Part shown: positions 44,390 through 54,660 of the stretch, one piece after another | Position numbering within the stretch: the first letter of the stretch is position 1 | How the letters are laid out: every line of letters starts with the position of its first letter | DNA from: Lanius collurio | Lineage: Eukaryota; Chordata; Aves; Passeriformes; Laniidae | Assembly: GCA_020086605.1 (NCBI GenBank) | Contig: JACBWW010000045.1 | Location: 2,707,175-2,771,174, forward strand | Reading direction: 5' to 3' | Length of the DNA stretch: 64,000 nt | The notes under the pieces: generated by a model | Told to the model about the DNA's origin: nothing | What the model saw: only the letters and a program-made list of their open reading frames with translations | Databases searched by the model: none | Made by a program: the position numbers and the translations under genes

Positions 44390-45965
44390 TTTGGATCTAA
44401 AAATCCCATTCTTTATTTACTGGTAGCAGTAAGGTTGGGAAAGCAGGAAATAAAGGAAACTGGAGTAGTAAGTTAGCAGCATGAGCAAAAAGAATTAAAC
44501 CACTCCTAAAATGCTTTTTTACTGGAGAGGAAAGGTTTTTAAAAAGCAGATGGTGCCACCAAGGATGGGGTGGGAAGAGCAAACAGGGACGTGGGACCAG
44601 CCCAGGAGTCTCTGCTTTGCTCCCTCTGGCTGCATCCCCATGACAGAGGAGCAGCTACACCACCCAAAATATTGCTCAGAGTGTGTCCCACCTCACGTAC
44701 ACCCAGCAGGAAGAGAGATGCACCCACACCCAGCTGTAAACTCGACTACTCATCATTTTATTAAACACTGGAGAAGCAATGGCTGAGCCTTTTCTGGGAG
44801 CCAAGGTTTGAGTAACGTTGCTGCATCCCTCTGAGCACAGACTGCAGGGCTGGAAACCAGCAGTTTCCCAAATATTAAATGAATAAATATTTTCTTGTTA
44901 ATGATTTATGGAGTAGAGAATAAACAATCCTTGAGTTTATCCCGATCAATCCTTGCATTTGTCTGTTAGAACCAAAAATATCATGCACCAAATTTATAAT
45001 TGTAGCTCTGTATAAATTGATGGTGGAGTGGAGATATAAAAGAGATAATATTGGATGCATAATTGAGTTCAGGTGATATTAAAATATTACCCCTAAGCCA
45101 CAAGGCAGGTTTGGTTTGCTTTGTTGTTTTTTTTTTTTTTTTTTCTTTAGTTTTCGTAAATGCAAAGCAAATCTTGGCAAAAATTGAGCACAGCTTGAAA
45201 ACAGCTCAATATCCTAAAATCTGCCCCAAAAGTGGCTGGGCAGGGCCATGTTTGGAGGTTACCTGAGTGCTTTCACACATTAAGGGGCAGTATTAAAAGA
45301 TCATTTCCAAGTTAAGCAAACATTTCTGGCATATTGTCTGACACTTGCTTTAAAATTAACTTCGTTATTCTGAACTTTATGCCAACTGATTGTTTGCTGG
45401 ACTCTCTGATGATGGTAATTCAGGACATTCCATCCCATAATTCCATAAAGACAATAAGATTACAAAGCCCAAGCAGGCTCTGAGTCAGCCTTTGACAGAT
45501 TAAAGCTCTCCAAGTCCCCTGAAAACCCTTCTCTGACACATTAATTTGACCTAAACCCTCAAAATGTTCCTGATTATATCATCTCAATCGGGCTTGATTT
45601 TTGTTTTATTTTTCAGTGTAGGAAATTAAAAAGGCTCGGTTGATCCCTGGCCAAGTTCTTGAAATGTGTTGCAATGCTGAGGAAATCAAAGATTACTCAA
45701 AATACTTTTTAATAATATGTCATGTCAGCAGAGATAAAGGTTCACACTCCATGCCCTCAGCTGGCTTCCATCAGCGCTGGCCAGGACCCACCAGTCACCT
45801 TGAAATCATGAGCTTATGCTCTTCTAATTATGAACATGTTCATAAAATTTGATTAATTTCTCTTTGTAAGAAGAATTAAATCTGCATAAGTGGGGCTGAT
45901 CCTACCTGGGAGCAAGAGGTAACCCCAAACTCCCTTCCCCTGCCCTGTTCTCCCTCCATTTCTTG
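44390..45965. other. Intergenic; AT-rich candidate elements
   Basis: No gene recognised. 44870-45060 and 45280-45600 are AT-rich and non-repetitive; the second includes AP-1-like TGAGTCA (45481-45487) and TCF-like CTTTGA (45490-45495). A T run lies at 45127-45144. Confidence 0.45.
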
Positions 45966-45969
45966 CCAC

Positions 45970-46085
45970 AAGGGATCATAGAATGCTTTGGGTTTGAAGG
46001 GATCTGAAGGATCATCTAATTCCAGCCCTCCTGTCACGGACAAGGAGCCATTACCCTGTGAAATGACATTCCAGAGGATGGGCAG
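45970..46085 (-). repeat. CR1 3' end
   Basis: Antisense CR1: ATCATAGAATGCTTTGGGTT TGAAGGGATC, then GATCATCTAATTCCAGCCCT. The start ATCATAGAAT is the characteristic CR1 tail octamer in reverse. Confidence 0.85.
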
Positions 46086-46639
46086 CAGGTTGGGCATTAC
46101 CCAGAGTCATCGGGCAGGAGCACCTGGACATTCCTGTAGGACACAAAACCACATCAGAGGCCACTGCTGATGGAGGTCCACAGGAGGGTGGAGCAACACA
46201 GGGCCAAACCCAGCTAGAATTCAGATTACAACTCTCAGACTTTGGGAAGCTGGGATACCAACTTTCCACTCCCCAGTCAGGCTGCAGGTATGATCCACAC
46301 CAGAGCTGGCCCTGGAGGAAGGTCAGCAGCTGGAGAAAGAGGTGGTTTCCAACCAGATGCCCAGGCTGGATGTTTAGCTTGGGTTTTTTGGCAGCTGTAT
46401 CTGCACCCATTCACTTCCTCTGAAGGGTTTCCCCTGGTCAACTCCCTGTCCCAGTGAGATATGCTGGGAATCTGCTGTGTAAATGCATGCTGAAAAAAGT
46501 ATAAATGGTTATAAATGCATAAAAATGTGTATTAGCATCAATGGGCAATGCCCACCCTGACCTGAGCAAGGAGTGCCTTGGGATGTGGATTTGAGGGCAA
46601 GGATGGGACAATTAAAATACACATTTGGGAACAAATACT

Positions 46640-46800
46640 GGTACAGAGAGGCCATGGCTGCCCCATCCCTGGAAGAGTCCAAGGGCAGACTGGACGGGGC
46701 TTGGAGCAGCCCGGGATAGTGGGAGGGGTCCCTTCCCATGGCAGGGGTGGAACAGGATGAGATTTAATGTCCCTTCCAACCCAAACCATTCCATGTTCTT
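46640..46800 (+). repeat. CR1 LINE with complete 3' end
   Basis: Sense CR1: GGCTGCCCCATCCCTGGAAG, GGACGGGGCTTGGAGCAGCC and ATGTCCCTTCCAACCCAAAC CATTCCATG. Confidence 0.9.
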
Positions 46801-47739
46801 CACAAAGACAACCTGCTGCCAGCCCAGAGTTTGGGAATGAGTGCACCAGGACACCGACTCTAACAAACAGAGCAAGAAATCCTGAAAAGTGAGACCTTTG
46901 GATGTACCAGGAATTCCCTGTGACTCCGGGAGCACCTGGATGCAGAGCACGGAATGCTGCACCCCATCCCTGCCTGTCCCAAAGCCACAGCACCCCATTG
47001 CAGCTCCCCCCTCCTCAACCCGCTCTCTCAGCTGGCCTGTGAATTTTTTTTCCGTTTCCACATTTTTTCCCGTTAAGGCTCATCTATCCCGGCTGACCTC
47101 GCCGGTGCAGGGAAAGGCTGCGGGGCCAGGGGTGGACAGGGGATGGGGGGTGGACACCCTCCCTGCTCAGCGGGGACACTACCACTCCCCCCTCCCCAAA
47201 ACCCACCTGAGCCCCGGAATCGCCTTTGCTGCCGGCTCTGGGGAGCGTTCCCGGATGGAAAATAAATCAACGCAAGGGTTGCAGTCTGGGCAGGGAGGGG
47301 AGAACCCGGCGCCGCGGTGAAAATGCCGCGCAGATGCCGCCCAGCGCTTTCCCTGCGCACCTGAGGGTCTCGGCCGGAACCCCCCAGCCTCGACCTTGCC
47401 CTACGCAGCGGCGCAGGAGTTTCCCGGGGCTCTCCGAGTGGAAAATGGGGATTTCTGCCCCTAATTCAGAGCAGTTGCCGCGGGCGGCGGGGCCGCGCTT
47501 TGAAGCGGAGCCGGGGCTAAGGGGGTGGCGGAGCGGGCGGGGCTGCCTTAAAAAAACACCCCAAAAACAACCAAACAAACAAAAAGCAAAGGAAAAACGG
47601 GAGACAAAGCCGGAACCCCTGCTCGGCGCTGTCACAGCCCAGGGGTGGCACCGGCTCTGTCGTGCCGGGGACACCGGAGGGGCCGCGTGTGACCGGCCCG
47701 TGGGGGCAGCCCGGAGGGGCCAGAGGCGAGGCACAGCTC

Positions 47740-47930
47740 CCTTCTCTTGTATCCCCCTTTCCCCCTTTTTCATTACTTTTCTCCCCCTTTTATGTCTCTT
47801 TTCCTGCCTTTTTCTTTCTTGTCCCACTCTTTTCTCTTTTTTATTCTCCTTCTTTTTTGTTAATCTTTCCCCTTTCTCTTCCCCCCCCCCCTTTCTTTTT
47901 CTTTTTTCTTTTTCCCTTTTGCGCTGGTTC
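47740..47930 (+). repeat. Polypyrimidine tract upstream of TBX22
   Basis: About 190 bases nearly all C and T on the plus strand, with a C11 run at 47881-47891. It begins about 620 bp and ends about 430 bp upstream of the start codon. It could form triplex DNA, and it is on the sense strand of the gene. Confidence 0.9.
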
Positions 47931-47939
47931 TGGTTAAAC

Positions 47940-48361
47940 GTTATTTGCACTTTTGTTGGAAAAGTGGCCCCTAGTGTGCAATTATGTCAAATTTCTTTGA
48001 GTTTTACAATTTAATGGAGAACAGTAACTCTTTTATTGATCCTAGACGGGGCCGGCTCCTCTTCCCCCTCTCCCCCCCCCCCTTGTGGCTCTCCCCTCCC
48101 TCCCCCTCCAACCCCCCCGTTACTCCCATGAAATGTCACTCAATGTTTCTTATGCTCCCACCAGTTTCCAAAACAAACAGAGGAGGCTGCAGCCGTCTAT
48201 TGACTCAGTTGGATGCAAGAGGATCTCGCCGTGGCCGCTGCCCCCCGACGGGAGCCGTGCGGCGGCCGGGCGAGGGGCGCTGGGTGCCGGCCGGGATGGA
48301 GCCGCCGCCGCCCGCCTGAGCCCCGCTGCCGCCCGGGGGGACGCCCGGCAGCCCGGGGGGG
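47940..48361 (+). promoter_or_regulatory. Probable TBX22 core promoter and 5' UTR
   Basis: Between the polypyrimidine tract and the start codon lie two AT-richer, non-repetitive stretches (47935-48040 and 48118-48215) inside an otherwise GC-rich island. Such a pattern often marks conserved promoter DNA. An in-frame TGA at 48317-48319 limits the coding start. Neither a TATA box nor the transcription start could be fixed. Confidence 0.45.
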
Positions 48362-48497
48362 ATGGCGCTCAGCTCCCGGGCTCACGCCTTCTCGGTGGAA
48401 GCCCTGGTGGGACGCTCGGCCAAGAGGAAGGTGCCGGAGGGTCGCGATGAGGAGCCCGGCCCCGGCTGCCGGCCGGGTCGCAGAGCCCCGGAGGCGG
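48362..48497 (+). CDS. TBX22: TBX22 coding exon 1
   Basis: 136 nt, residues 1-45 plus one base, donor GCGG|GTGGGT at phase 1. It carries the eh1-like motif and KRK. Past residue 25 it is Pro/Gly/Arg-rich, following the local GC richness, where the mammalian protein is acidic. The donor is chosen by phase with exon 2 and is the least certain junction. Confidence 0.75.
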
Positions 48498-51400
48498 GTG
48501 GGTACCGGAGGGAACCCGGCGGGCGGGGAGCGAGGGCCGCCCCCTGCCCCGGCAGCCTCCCGAGCCGCCCCTGCCCTTTGTGTTCCCCGCAGAGAAGCGG
48601 CCCAAGGCTGGTGCCGAGAGCCGGGCGGGCGGGGTGCAGGTGGAGCTGCAGGGCTCCGAGCTCTGGAGGAGATTCCACGACATCGGCACCGAGATGATCA
48701 TCACCAAGGCCGGCAGGTACCGGCCGGCCCCCGCCGCCTCGCTCGGGCTTCGCTTTTCCGTTTTGGTTTTCTTTTCGTCTTCCTTTAATTTTTTTTTTTT
48801 TCTTGGTTTGTTTTTTAGGGAGGTGGTGGTAGGGTGGTGTTGTTTCCTGAGTTTGTTTTTGTCTTGCTTAGTTTTGTTGTCTGGGCTCTTTCTGTTCGGA
48901 AGGGATATTTCACTTAGTTTCCCCGTTTTCCGCTGTTTTCGTTGAGTTCGATTTTCCTTCCTCGCGTCGCCCGTTCGTAGTTTCGCAGCCTCTTTTCGCC
49001 CCGTGAGCGGCAGCTCTCGCTCAGCCGCTGCCCCTGTGCCCGCAGGAGGATGTTCCCGTCCGTCCGGGTGAAGGTGAAGGGGCTGGAGCCGCTGCAGCAA
49101 TATTACATCGCCATCGACGTCGTGCCCGTGGACTCCAAAAGATACAGGTACGGAGGGGACCGGCAGGGACCCTCACGCCCACGCGGGACCCCTCCTGCAC
49201 TGCTTGCCGCGATCTGCGCTCCGGCCCGGTCCGAGTGGGACAGGGGGGTCACACAGGGATGCTGGGGGGCCCCGCACGCATCTATAGAATCTATAGGTGT
49301 GGGGGGCAGGTGGGGACAGGCTCCCGCCGCCTGACTCGGCCCGGCCCGGGCCAGGTACGTCTATCACAGCTCGCAGTGGATGGTGGCGGGGAACACGGAC
49401 CACTCCTGCATCACCCCGCGCCTCTACATCCACCCCGACTCCCCCTGCTCGGGGGAGACCTGGATGAGGCAAATCATCAGCTTCGACCGCGTGAAGCTCA
49501 CCAACAACGAGATGGACGACAAGGGGCACGTAGGTGTGGGGCAGCCCCGCCGGGGGGGCCCGGGGAGGGGCAGGGCATCACCCCGGGGTGCGGAGCATCA
49601 CCCGGGGGGCAGCGCCGGGAAGGAGAGGACCGGTCCCTCCTGCCCCGGGGCTCAGGGCTGGGTCCCTCCTGAGCCTCGCCTCGGGTTTTCTTCCTGCCCT
49701 TGCTCCTCCGGGGGGCTCAGCCGCCTGTCCCCCCGCACAGATCATCCTGCAGTCCATGCACAAGTACAAGCCCCGCGTCCACGTTATCGCCCAGGACTCT
49801 CGCTTCGACCTAGCGCAGATCCAGTCGCTGCCGGCCGAGGGGGTGCAGACCTTCTCCTTCCAGGAGACCGAGTTCACCACCGTCACGGCCTACCAGAACC
49901 AGCAGGTACCGGGAGCCGGGGGTCGGGGGGTTGGAGAGCCGCGGCAGTACGGGGGATCGGGGGGATGGAGAGCCCCGACGGCCGCGGCCGCCGGTCCCAG
50001 CCCGCCTCGCTCCCCGGCGGCCCCTTCGCTTTCACCCTGCAGATCACGAAGCTGAAGATCGACAGGAATCCCTTCGCCAAAGGTTTTCGGGACCCCGGCA
50101 GGAACAGGTAAGGGCCGGGGCCGCCCCGCCACCGCCCCCCGCGCCCGCCGGCCCCGCGCCCGCGTTCAACGCGCTCTCGCCCCGCAGGGGGGTCCTGGAC
50201 GGGCTCCTGGAGACCTACCCGTGGAGACCCCCACTCGCCCTGGACTTCAAGGCTTTCGGCGCAGACAGCCAAGGTAAGTAAATCCCGCTCGCTGCCTCTC
50301 CCGGCCTCACGCCCCGGGCTCCTCGGTTGGCTCAAACCACCAAAAATAACGAGGTTCGCTCAGAAAACGAATCTCTGCCTTTTGGGGGAGTTAATACCGC
50401 GTGGGTTTGGTTGGACCAAACTCCTGTGAAAATGGATGTGAGAAGCCGGGAGGAACAGGATGAGGGCGCGGACTGCTCCAGCCCCCGGCTGAAACCAGAG
50501 TTAGACGGGCAGAAAAAAAATCTGAGTATGCAGGAGGCTAATTTGGAATCGGGTTGTTCCCGCTTTGATCTGTTACACTAATTGCTTCCAACCGGGTTGG
50601 GAATATCAACTACAAACGTGGTAGTGGTGACCGCGAGTGTTTTCTGCAGCGGCAGCTTCTGCGCCGACAAACGCGTTATGAAACAGAAAATAAATTTATC
50701 TGATATTTAGGATGCAGCAGTGGCACAGAAATGCAGGGAAGAAAAGCAAAATTTTCAGGGAAAATGCTCTCCTTCATCCTAACAAGTGCAACCGGTCCTT
50801 TACAGCCTTTTCCCAGAAGAGCGGCTTCAGAAAGTAATATTTGAAAACAGATTATTCACAGCGCCGAAGGGAAAAAAACCTGACAGCTCGTTTGCACTTT
50901 TGAGCGCTCCAAGTTGGGTTTAAAGCAGCGAGTTAAACTCTCGTTTATGTCAGGAATTCAACAAAGGCTTGGGATACACAAAGTCATCCCCGTGTCTGCC
51001 GGGAAATGCAGCAAAAATCACAGCAAAAATTCATTTTCGGCAGTCGTAGAAATCAGGGCATAAAGAAATCAGATTCGGGAGAAATTAAGAGGTTTATCAG
51101 TTGTAAAGAGAACTAAAATTATTATTATCAATAATTCCCATTAGTAGTAGTAGGGGGTTTGTTAGTTTTTTAATAGGTTTTTTATTAATTTGATTTTTTG
51201 AAAATATTCTATTCTTTTGAACCCGTTTGTGGGGGAGAGGAGGTGGTGGATGAGCTGCATGAGGAATGAAACAACAGCAACTGCAATGTTAAAGACGCCT
51301 AAGTATTATTGTGCATATAATATTAGAGCTACCTGAGATTTAATTTTTTTTTTCTTTTTTTAATGTATCTGGTATTTTTCTTCAGGGTGAAATTACTGGA

Positions 51401-53562
51401 CTGATATAAATATAACAAATCTCCAATTCCACTCCTAATAAAATATATTTATGTAAAACCGAAATCCCAAAGCTCTAAAACCAGGAGGTAAATTAAAAGA
51501 AATTATGATCAACATGCTGAAGAATGAATTGGCCATAAAACTTCTATTTTTAAGCCCAATAGAAAGGGCAGAAAACATCTGCTCATTGATCTGCTCTGTC
51601 CTTCTGCTGCCATCCCCATTCCCAAAGCTGCTCTGGAATTTGTGTGATATTATTGCTTGGGATACCGTGGAGCAGATACTGATCCTGCCTTGCTCTGCTG
51701 TATCCAACCATGTAGGGCTTCCCTCGCTGCCTCATACACAAATATCAGCTCAATCTCACATTTTACGTGCCCCAAAGTCCCTGAGCCCTGCAGGACATCA
51801 GGATATGTCCACGGGGAGAGGACTGGATCCTGCCCTGCTGATGTCAGGACTGAAGCAGCCACTGACATCAGCAGGGAATGGTGAGACCTTCATGCTGCAA
51901 AACCTTCCCGGATTATTGTGACCAAGGACTGACCTGTGAGAGGCTCTGCTTGTTGGGAGCTTGGAAATTAATTTCTACTGCATCAAAAATCTTTGTGTTT
52001 TAAGGATTTTTTTTAAGATTTGCTATACCAGCAGATGTGGTTCAGTTTTACAGTTGATTTCGGGTTGCTGGTTGAGTGTAAAGTCGGATCAGATACCAGC
52101 CAGGCATTTTATCTCTTGGAATTGATTGTAAACCGTAGCCTGGAAAGATCCACATTCTCTTACATCTTTTCCCAGTGATTTTGGTAAGAAATTAAAATAA
52201 AGAGTGGGGGAAACCCCTTTGGGAGAATTTGGTAATGAATGTGCAGCAGCCATTTGGCTCCGCACAGGCAGGAGGTGAAACCAGTATCTGTGCAGCACCA
52301 GGGCTGGCTGCTCCTGAGAGCCATTCCCACCTCGGAGCAGCCATCCCATCCCTGCTGCACTTCTACTCCTTGGAGCTGCTTTTCTCCCCAATTCTGAAAG
52401 TGTTCATTCATCCCTTCCAGCAAGGAGAAGGTTCACATGACATGTGAGTTTGAATTTCTGGAGACACCGATAGCATTCAGGGGAATGTTTCAAATTGCTT
52501 GGGAAGCCAAGTGAAATGAGTCAATTCCTGTGAGCAGGAAGGTACAAAAAAATTCTCCATCAGGCTGAATATGCTTTTTTGTTCTTATATCCAAGGGGAA
52601 AAAGCTGTCTGGAATTTGCACAAAAAATAAGGAACCTGAAATAGGGGTGGTGTGTGTATATAGGGGAGAGTTATCGGTCATGCAGCCAGGTGTGGATCCA
52701 GGTGTGTGTGGAGCTGGATTTACCACGAGTCCAAGGAATGGGAGTAGACATTGTGGAATATTGCTCTTAGACACATACCAGGTAACAATAACCATTTATG
52801 GATAGATCTTCCCATTTTCCAGGAGCTGGTCTTTGGAGTGGGTTCGTGCTTGGATGGACACAGGCAGCAGGGAGACCTGGAGCGAGAGCTGGAGTCCTCC
52901 AAGGATTGCTGAGTGGCTGTGGACACCAGTTAGCCCAGCCTGGATGGTTTCTATTTTTCTTTCCAGGTGGGAGCTCCAGCTCTTCTCCAGTGACCTCCAG
53001 TGGTGGGACCCCCTCTCCTCTGAACCCCCTGCTGTCTCCATCGTGCTCCCCTCCCACGCTTCACTTGCCTGCCAGTAACCTGGGTGTGTCGTGCCCCGAG
53101 AGCTTCCTGCACCCTCTCAACGTGCCCCTCTACTACAAGATCTGCCCCACGAGCTTCTTGAGACAACAGGCGCTCCTCTTTCCGAGCCACGAAAAACTGG
53201 GAGCCACCAATCCACATCTTCTACCCCACTTCATGGTGGATATGCCCAAACTCTCTTCCCTGAAAAACACCAAAGCCGAAGACTTAAATGCTCAGTGCCT
53301 ACAAGCCCCGGGTTCTGCTGGTCAAATGCTGTATGGATTACATGCATCTGGAAACATTTTCCCATCAAGTCCCATTGCTCGGGAAGCACTTAATTGTTCT
53401 TTACATCCTCCATATGGCTTGTATGGTTATAACTTCTCTGTGCCATCCAGACTGATGAATGCAGCAGGGCATTTCAAAGTGAGTGACAGCATTCCGGCTG
53501 CTTTGAGGGACGGCAGATGCAATCACTCCAACTGGCACCCCACAATTAACCACTGCCTTTAG
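48362..53562 (+). CDS. TBX22: TBX22, T-box transcription factor (eight coding exons)
   Basis: This is a nuclear DNA-binding repressor; loss in humans causes X-linked cleft palate with ankyloglossia. The exons join to 1449 nt, 482 residues plus stop. The N-terminus [17 protein letters not shown] holds an eh1-like Groucho-binding motif (F10-V16), followed by a basic KRK (21-23). The T-box spans about 62-253, from [19 protein letters not shown] through KYKPRVHV and [15 protein letters not shown] to FAKGFRD. The C-terminal part has the TBX22-type segment [13 protein letters not shown] and ends [13 protein letters not shown]. These segments separate it from TBX15 and TBX18. Start choice: ATG at 48362 has G at -3 and +4, and an in-frame stop lies 45 nt upstream. 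Human TBX22 is about 520 residues; the loss is mostly between the eh1 motif and the T-box. Confidence 0.96.
48593..48716 (+). CDS. TBX22: TBX22 coding exon 2
   Basis: 124 nt, residues 46-86, acceptor CCGCAG|AGAAG and donor GGCAG|GTACC. It starts [10 protein letters not shown] and reaches the T-box at [16 protein letters not shown]. Intron 1 is only 95 bp. Confidence 0.92.
49046..49147 (+). CDS. TBX22: TBX22 coding exon 3
   Basis: 102 nt, acceptor CCGCAG|GAGG, donor TACAG|GTACGG. It encodes [20 protein letters not shown] and [12 protein letters not shown], part of the T-box. Confidence 0.96.
49355..49529 (+). CDS. TBX22: TBX22 coding exon 4
   Basis: 175 nt, residues 121-179, acceptor GCCAG|GTAC, donor GGCAC|GTAGGT, ending in phase 0. 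It encodes [36 protein letters not shown] and [11 protein letters not shown]. Confidence 0.96.
49741..49905 (+). CDS. TBX22: TBX22 coding exon 5
   Basis: 165 nt, residues 180-234, acceptor GCACAG|ATC, donor CAGCAG|GTACC. It encodes [15 protein letters not shown] and [11 protein letters not shown]. The segment [20 protein letters not shown] varies most from the mammalian form. Confidence 0.97.
50043..50107 (+). CDS. TBX22: TBX22 coding exon 6
   Basis: 65 nt, residues 235-255 plus two bases. It encodes [20 protein letters not shown], the C-terminal DNA-contacting helix region of the T-box. Acceptor CTGCAG|ATC, donor AACAG|GTAAGG. Confidence 0.97.
50188..50273 (+). CDS. TBX22: TBX22 coding exon 7
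   Basis: 86 nt, residues 256-284 plus one base, acceptor CCGCAG|GGGG, donor CCAAG|GTAAGT. It encodes [16 protein letters not shown] and [11 protein letters not shown], a segment specific to TBX22. Confidence 0.96.
50274..52966 (+). other. TBX22 intron 7
   Basis: 2.69 kb, by far the longest intron of the gene. 50590-51130 is non-repetitive with CpG-containing words (GACAAACGCGTTATGAAAC, TTTTGAGCGCTCCAAG) and may hold an intronic enhancer. 51110-51480 is AT-rich with a short TAG run. No CR1 seen. Confidence 0.75.
52967..53562 (+). CDS. TBX22: TBX22 coding exon 8 and stop
   Basis: 596 nt, residues 285-482, acceptor CTTTCCAG|GTGGG after a good pyrimidine tract, stop TAG at 53560-53562. It encodes [48 protein letters not shown] and [13 protein letters not shown]. 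The open frame extends upstream to 52798, but that part is intron. Confidence 0.95.
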
Positions 53563-54660
53563 TGGGATCAGAGAATATTTCTGAGCGTTGCTATGTAAAG
53601 CAAGTCCTTCCTTCCTTCATACCCAGGAAGTTAGTTATTGACTCTGAAACTCTGCATGGTACAGGAGCGGGATGGGCAGGCATTTAATCCTTTTATTTGT
53701 GGACAGAAGTGTTGTGTTATTGGGAGGGTGGAGGGTTTGAGATGACCCTTTTGACCACATTTATGTCACAGTTGTAGGTAAAGAGCAAACTGTCAGTCAC
53801 CTTTTTACTATTTGCACTCTCAAGTGGGGACATTGATGTCTGTATTTCTACAAATGTGTTTTCTCTCTCTTGCTTGCCTTTAGTTAGCTCAGAGCCCTGG
53901 GGAGCTGCTGCTCACCCAATCAAGTTTTATCCCTAATTTCAAGGGGATGATCTAGGACCTGGACTTGGCAAAGGAGCCACATCTGGCCAAGCACTCGAGC
54001 ATGTTCTTAAGTTCCTTTGGCTCTAACAGGTCCTAATTAGTGACATGAAAGTCCCTCATTCTCCAGGACCCAAATGCCTCAGTTATCAGGGTGGGGACAT
54101 AAATCCAAGTATCTTAAATCCAAGTATCTGCTGCCAGGGCAAAGCAAGGCAGGATGAAAGATGGATGGGGTGAGAAGCTGGAGGGGTACCCCAGAGCCCT
54201 CTTTTCCATGCCCCAACGCTCCAGTGGCACCACCCTCGATGGTGTGGTGGGAAGGACAGGGATGGGGTCACACATCTCCCCCATGTGAGATGGATCCATG
54301 CCAGGGCCATGGAGGATACATCTTGGAGAGTTATGTGGAAGGAAACACCCCCAGGAGCCCTGCAGGACCATCCTCTGACCCAGAGCTCTCAGCCCAAAGG
54401 GACACAGAAGATCCAGGTGGGATCTCATCCAGCCTGTGCCCAAGGGAAGGGCAGGGATGCCCCTGGCTCAGTCCCACGGAGAACATGGATCCTTTACAGA
54501 GAATTACAACTCAACAGGCCCTGGAACATGAGATTTTCAATTCCTTCCAAAAGTCTTGTTTGTTTTCTTGTAACCTGTGGATATTCTTGTTATTCCTGTA
54601 AATAATCTCCAGCTCTCCAGGGCACCATGTAACTCACAATAAATCAGGACACAGGTTTTA
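53563..54660 (+). other. TBX22: TBX22 3' UTR (predicted)
   Basis: Runs from the stop codon to about 16 bases beyond the first clear AATAAA. Open frames within it show no similarity. The end is inferred. Confidence 0.5.
54639..54644 (+). terminator. Poly(A) signal candidate for TBX22
   Basis: AATAAA in CACAATAAATCAGG, 1.08 kb past the stop and followed by T-rich sequence (TTTTATTCTTTATTTGG), as expected downstream of a cleavage site. Confidence 0.5.

Larger units (their letters stand above)
47060..50330. promoter_or_regulatory. CpG island of TBX22
   Basis: CpG-dense sequence over most of this span, from about 1.3 kb upstream of the TBX22 start through exon 7. It is broken by the polypyrimidine tract at 47740-47930 and by T-rich intron 2. 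Long islands over developmental transcription factor genes are usual. Confidence 0.75.

Noticed and set aside
52798..53562. Single-exon start of TBX22 exon 8 from an upstream ATG
   Set aside because: The part before 52967 is intronic: a good acceptor with a pyrimidine tract lies at 52966/52967, and family similarity starts right after it in the phase required by exon 7.
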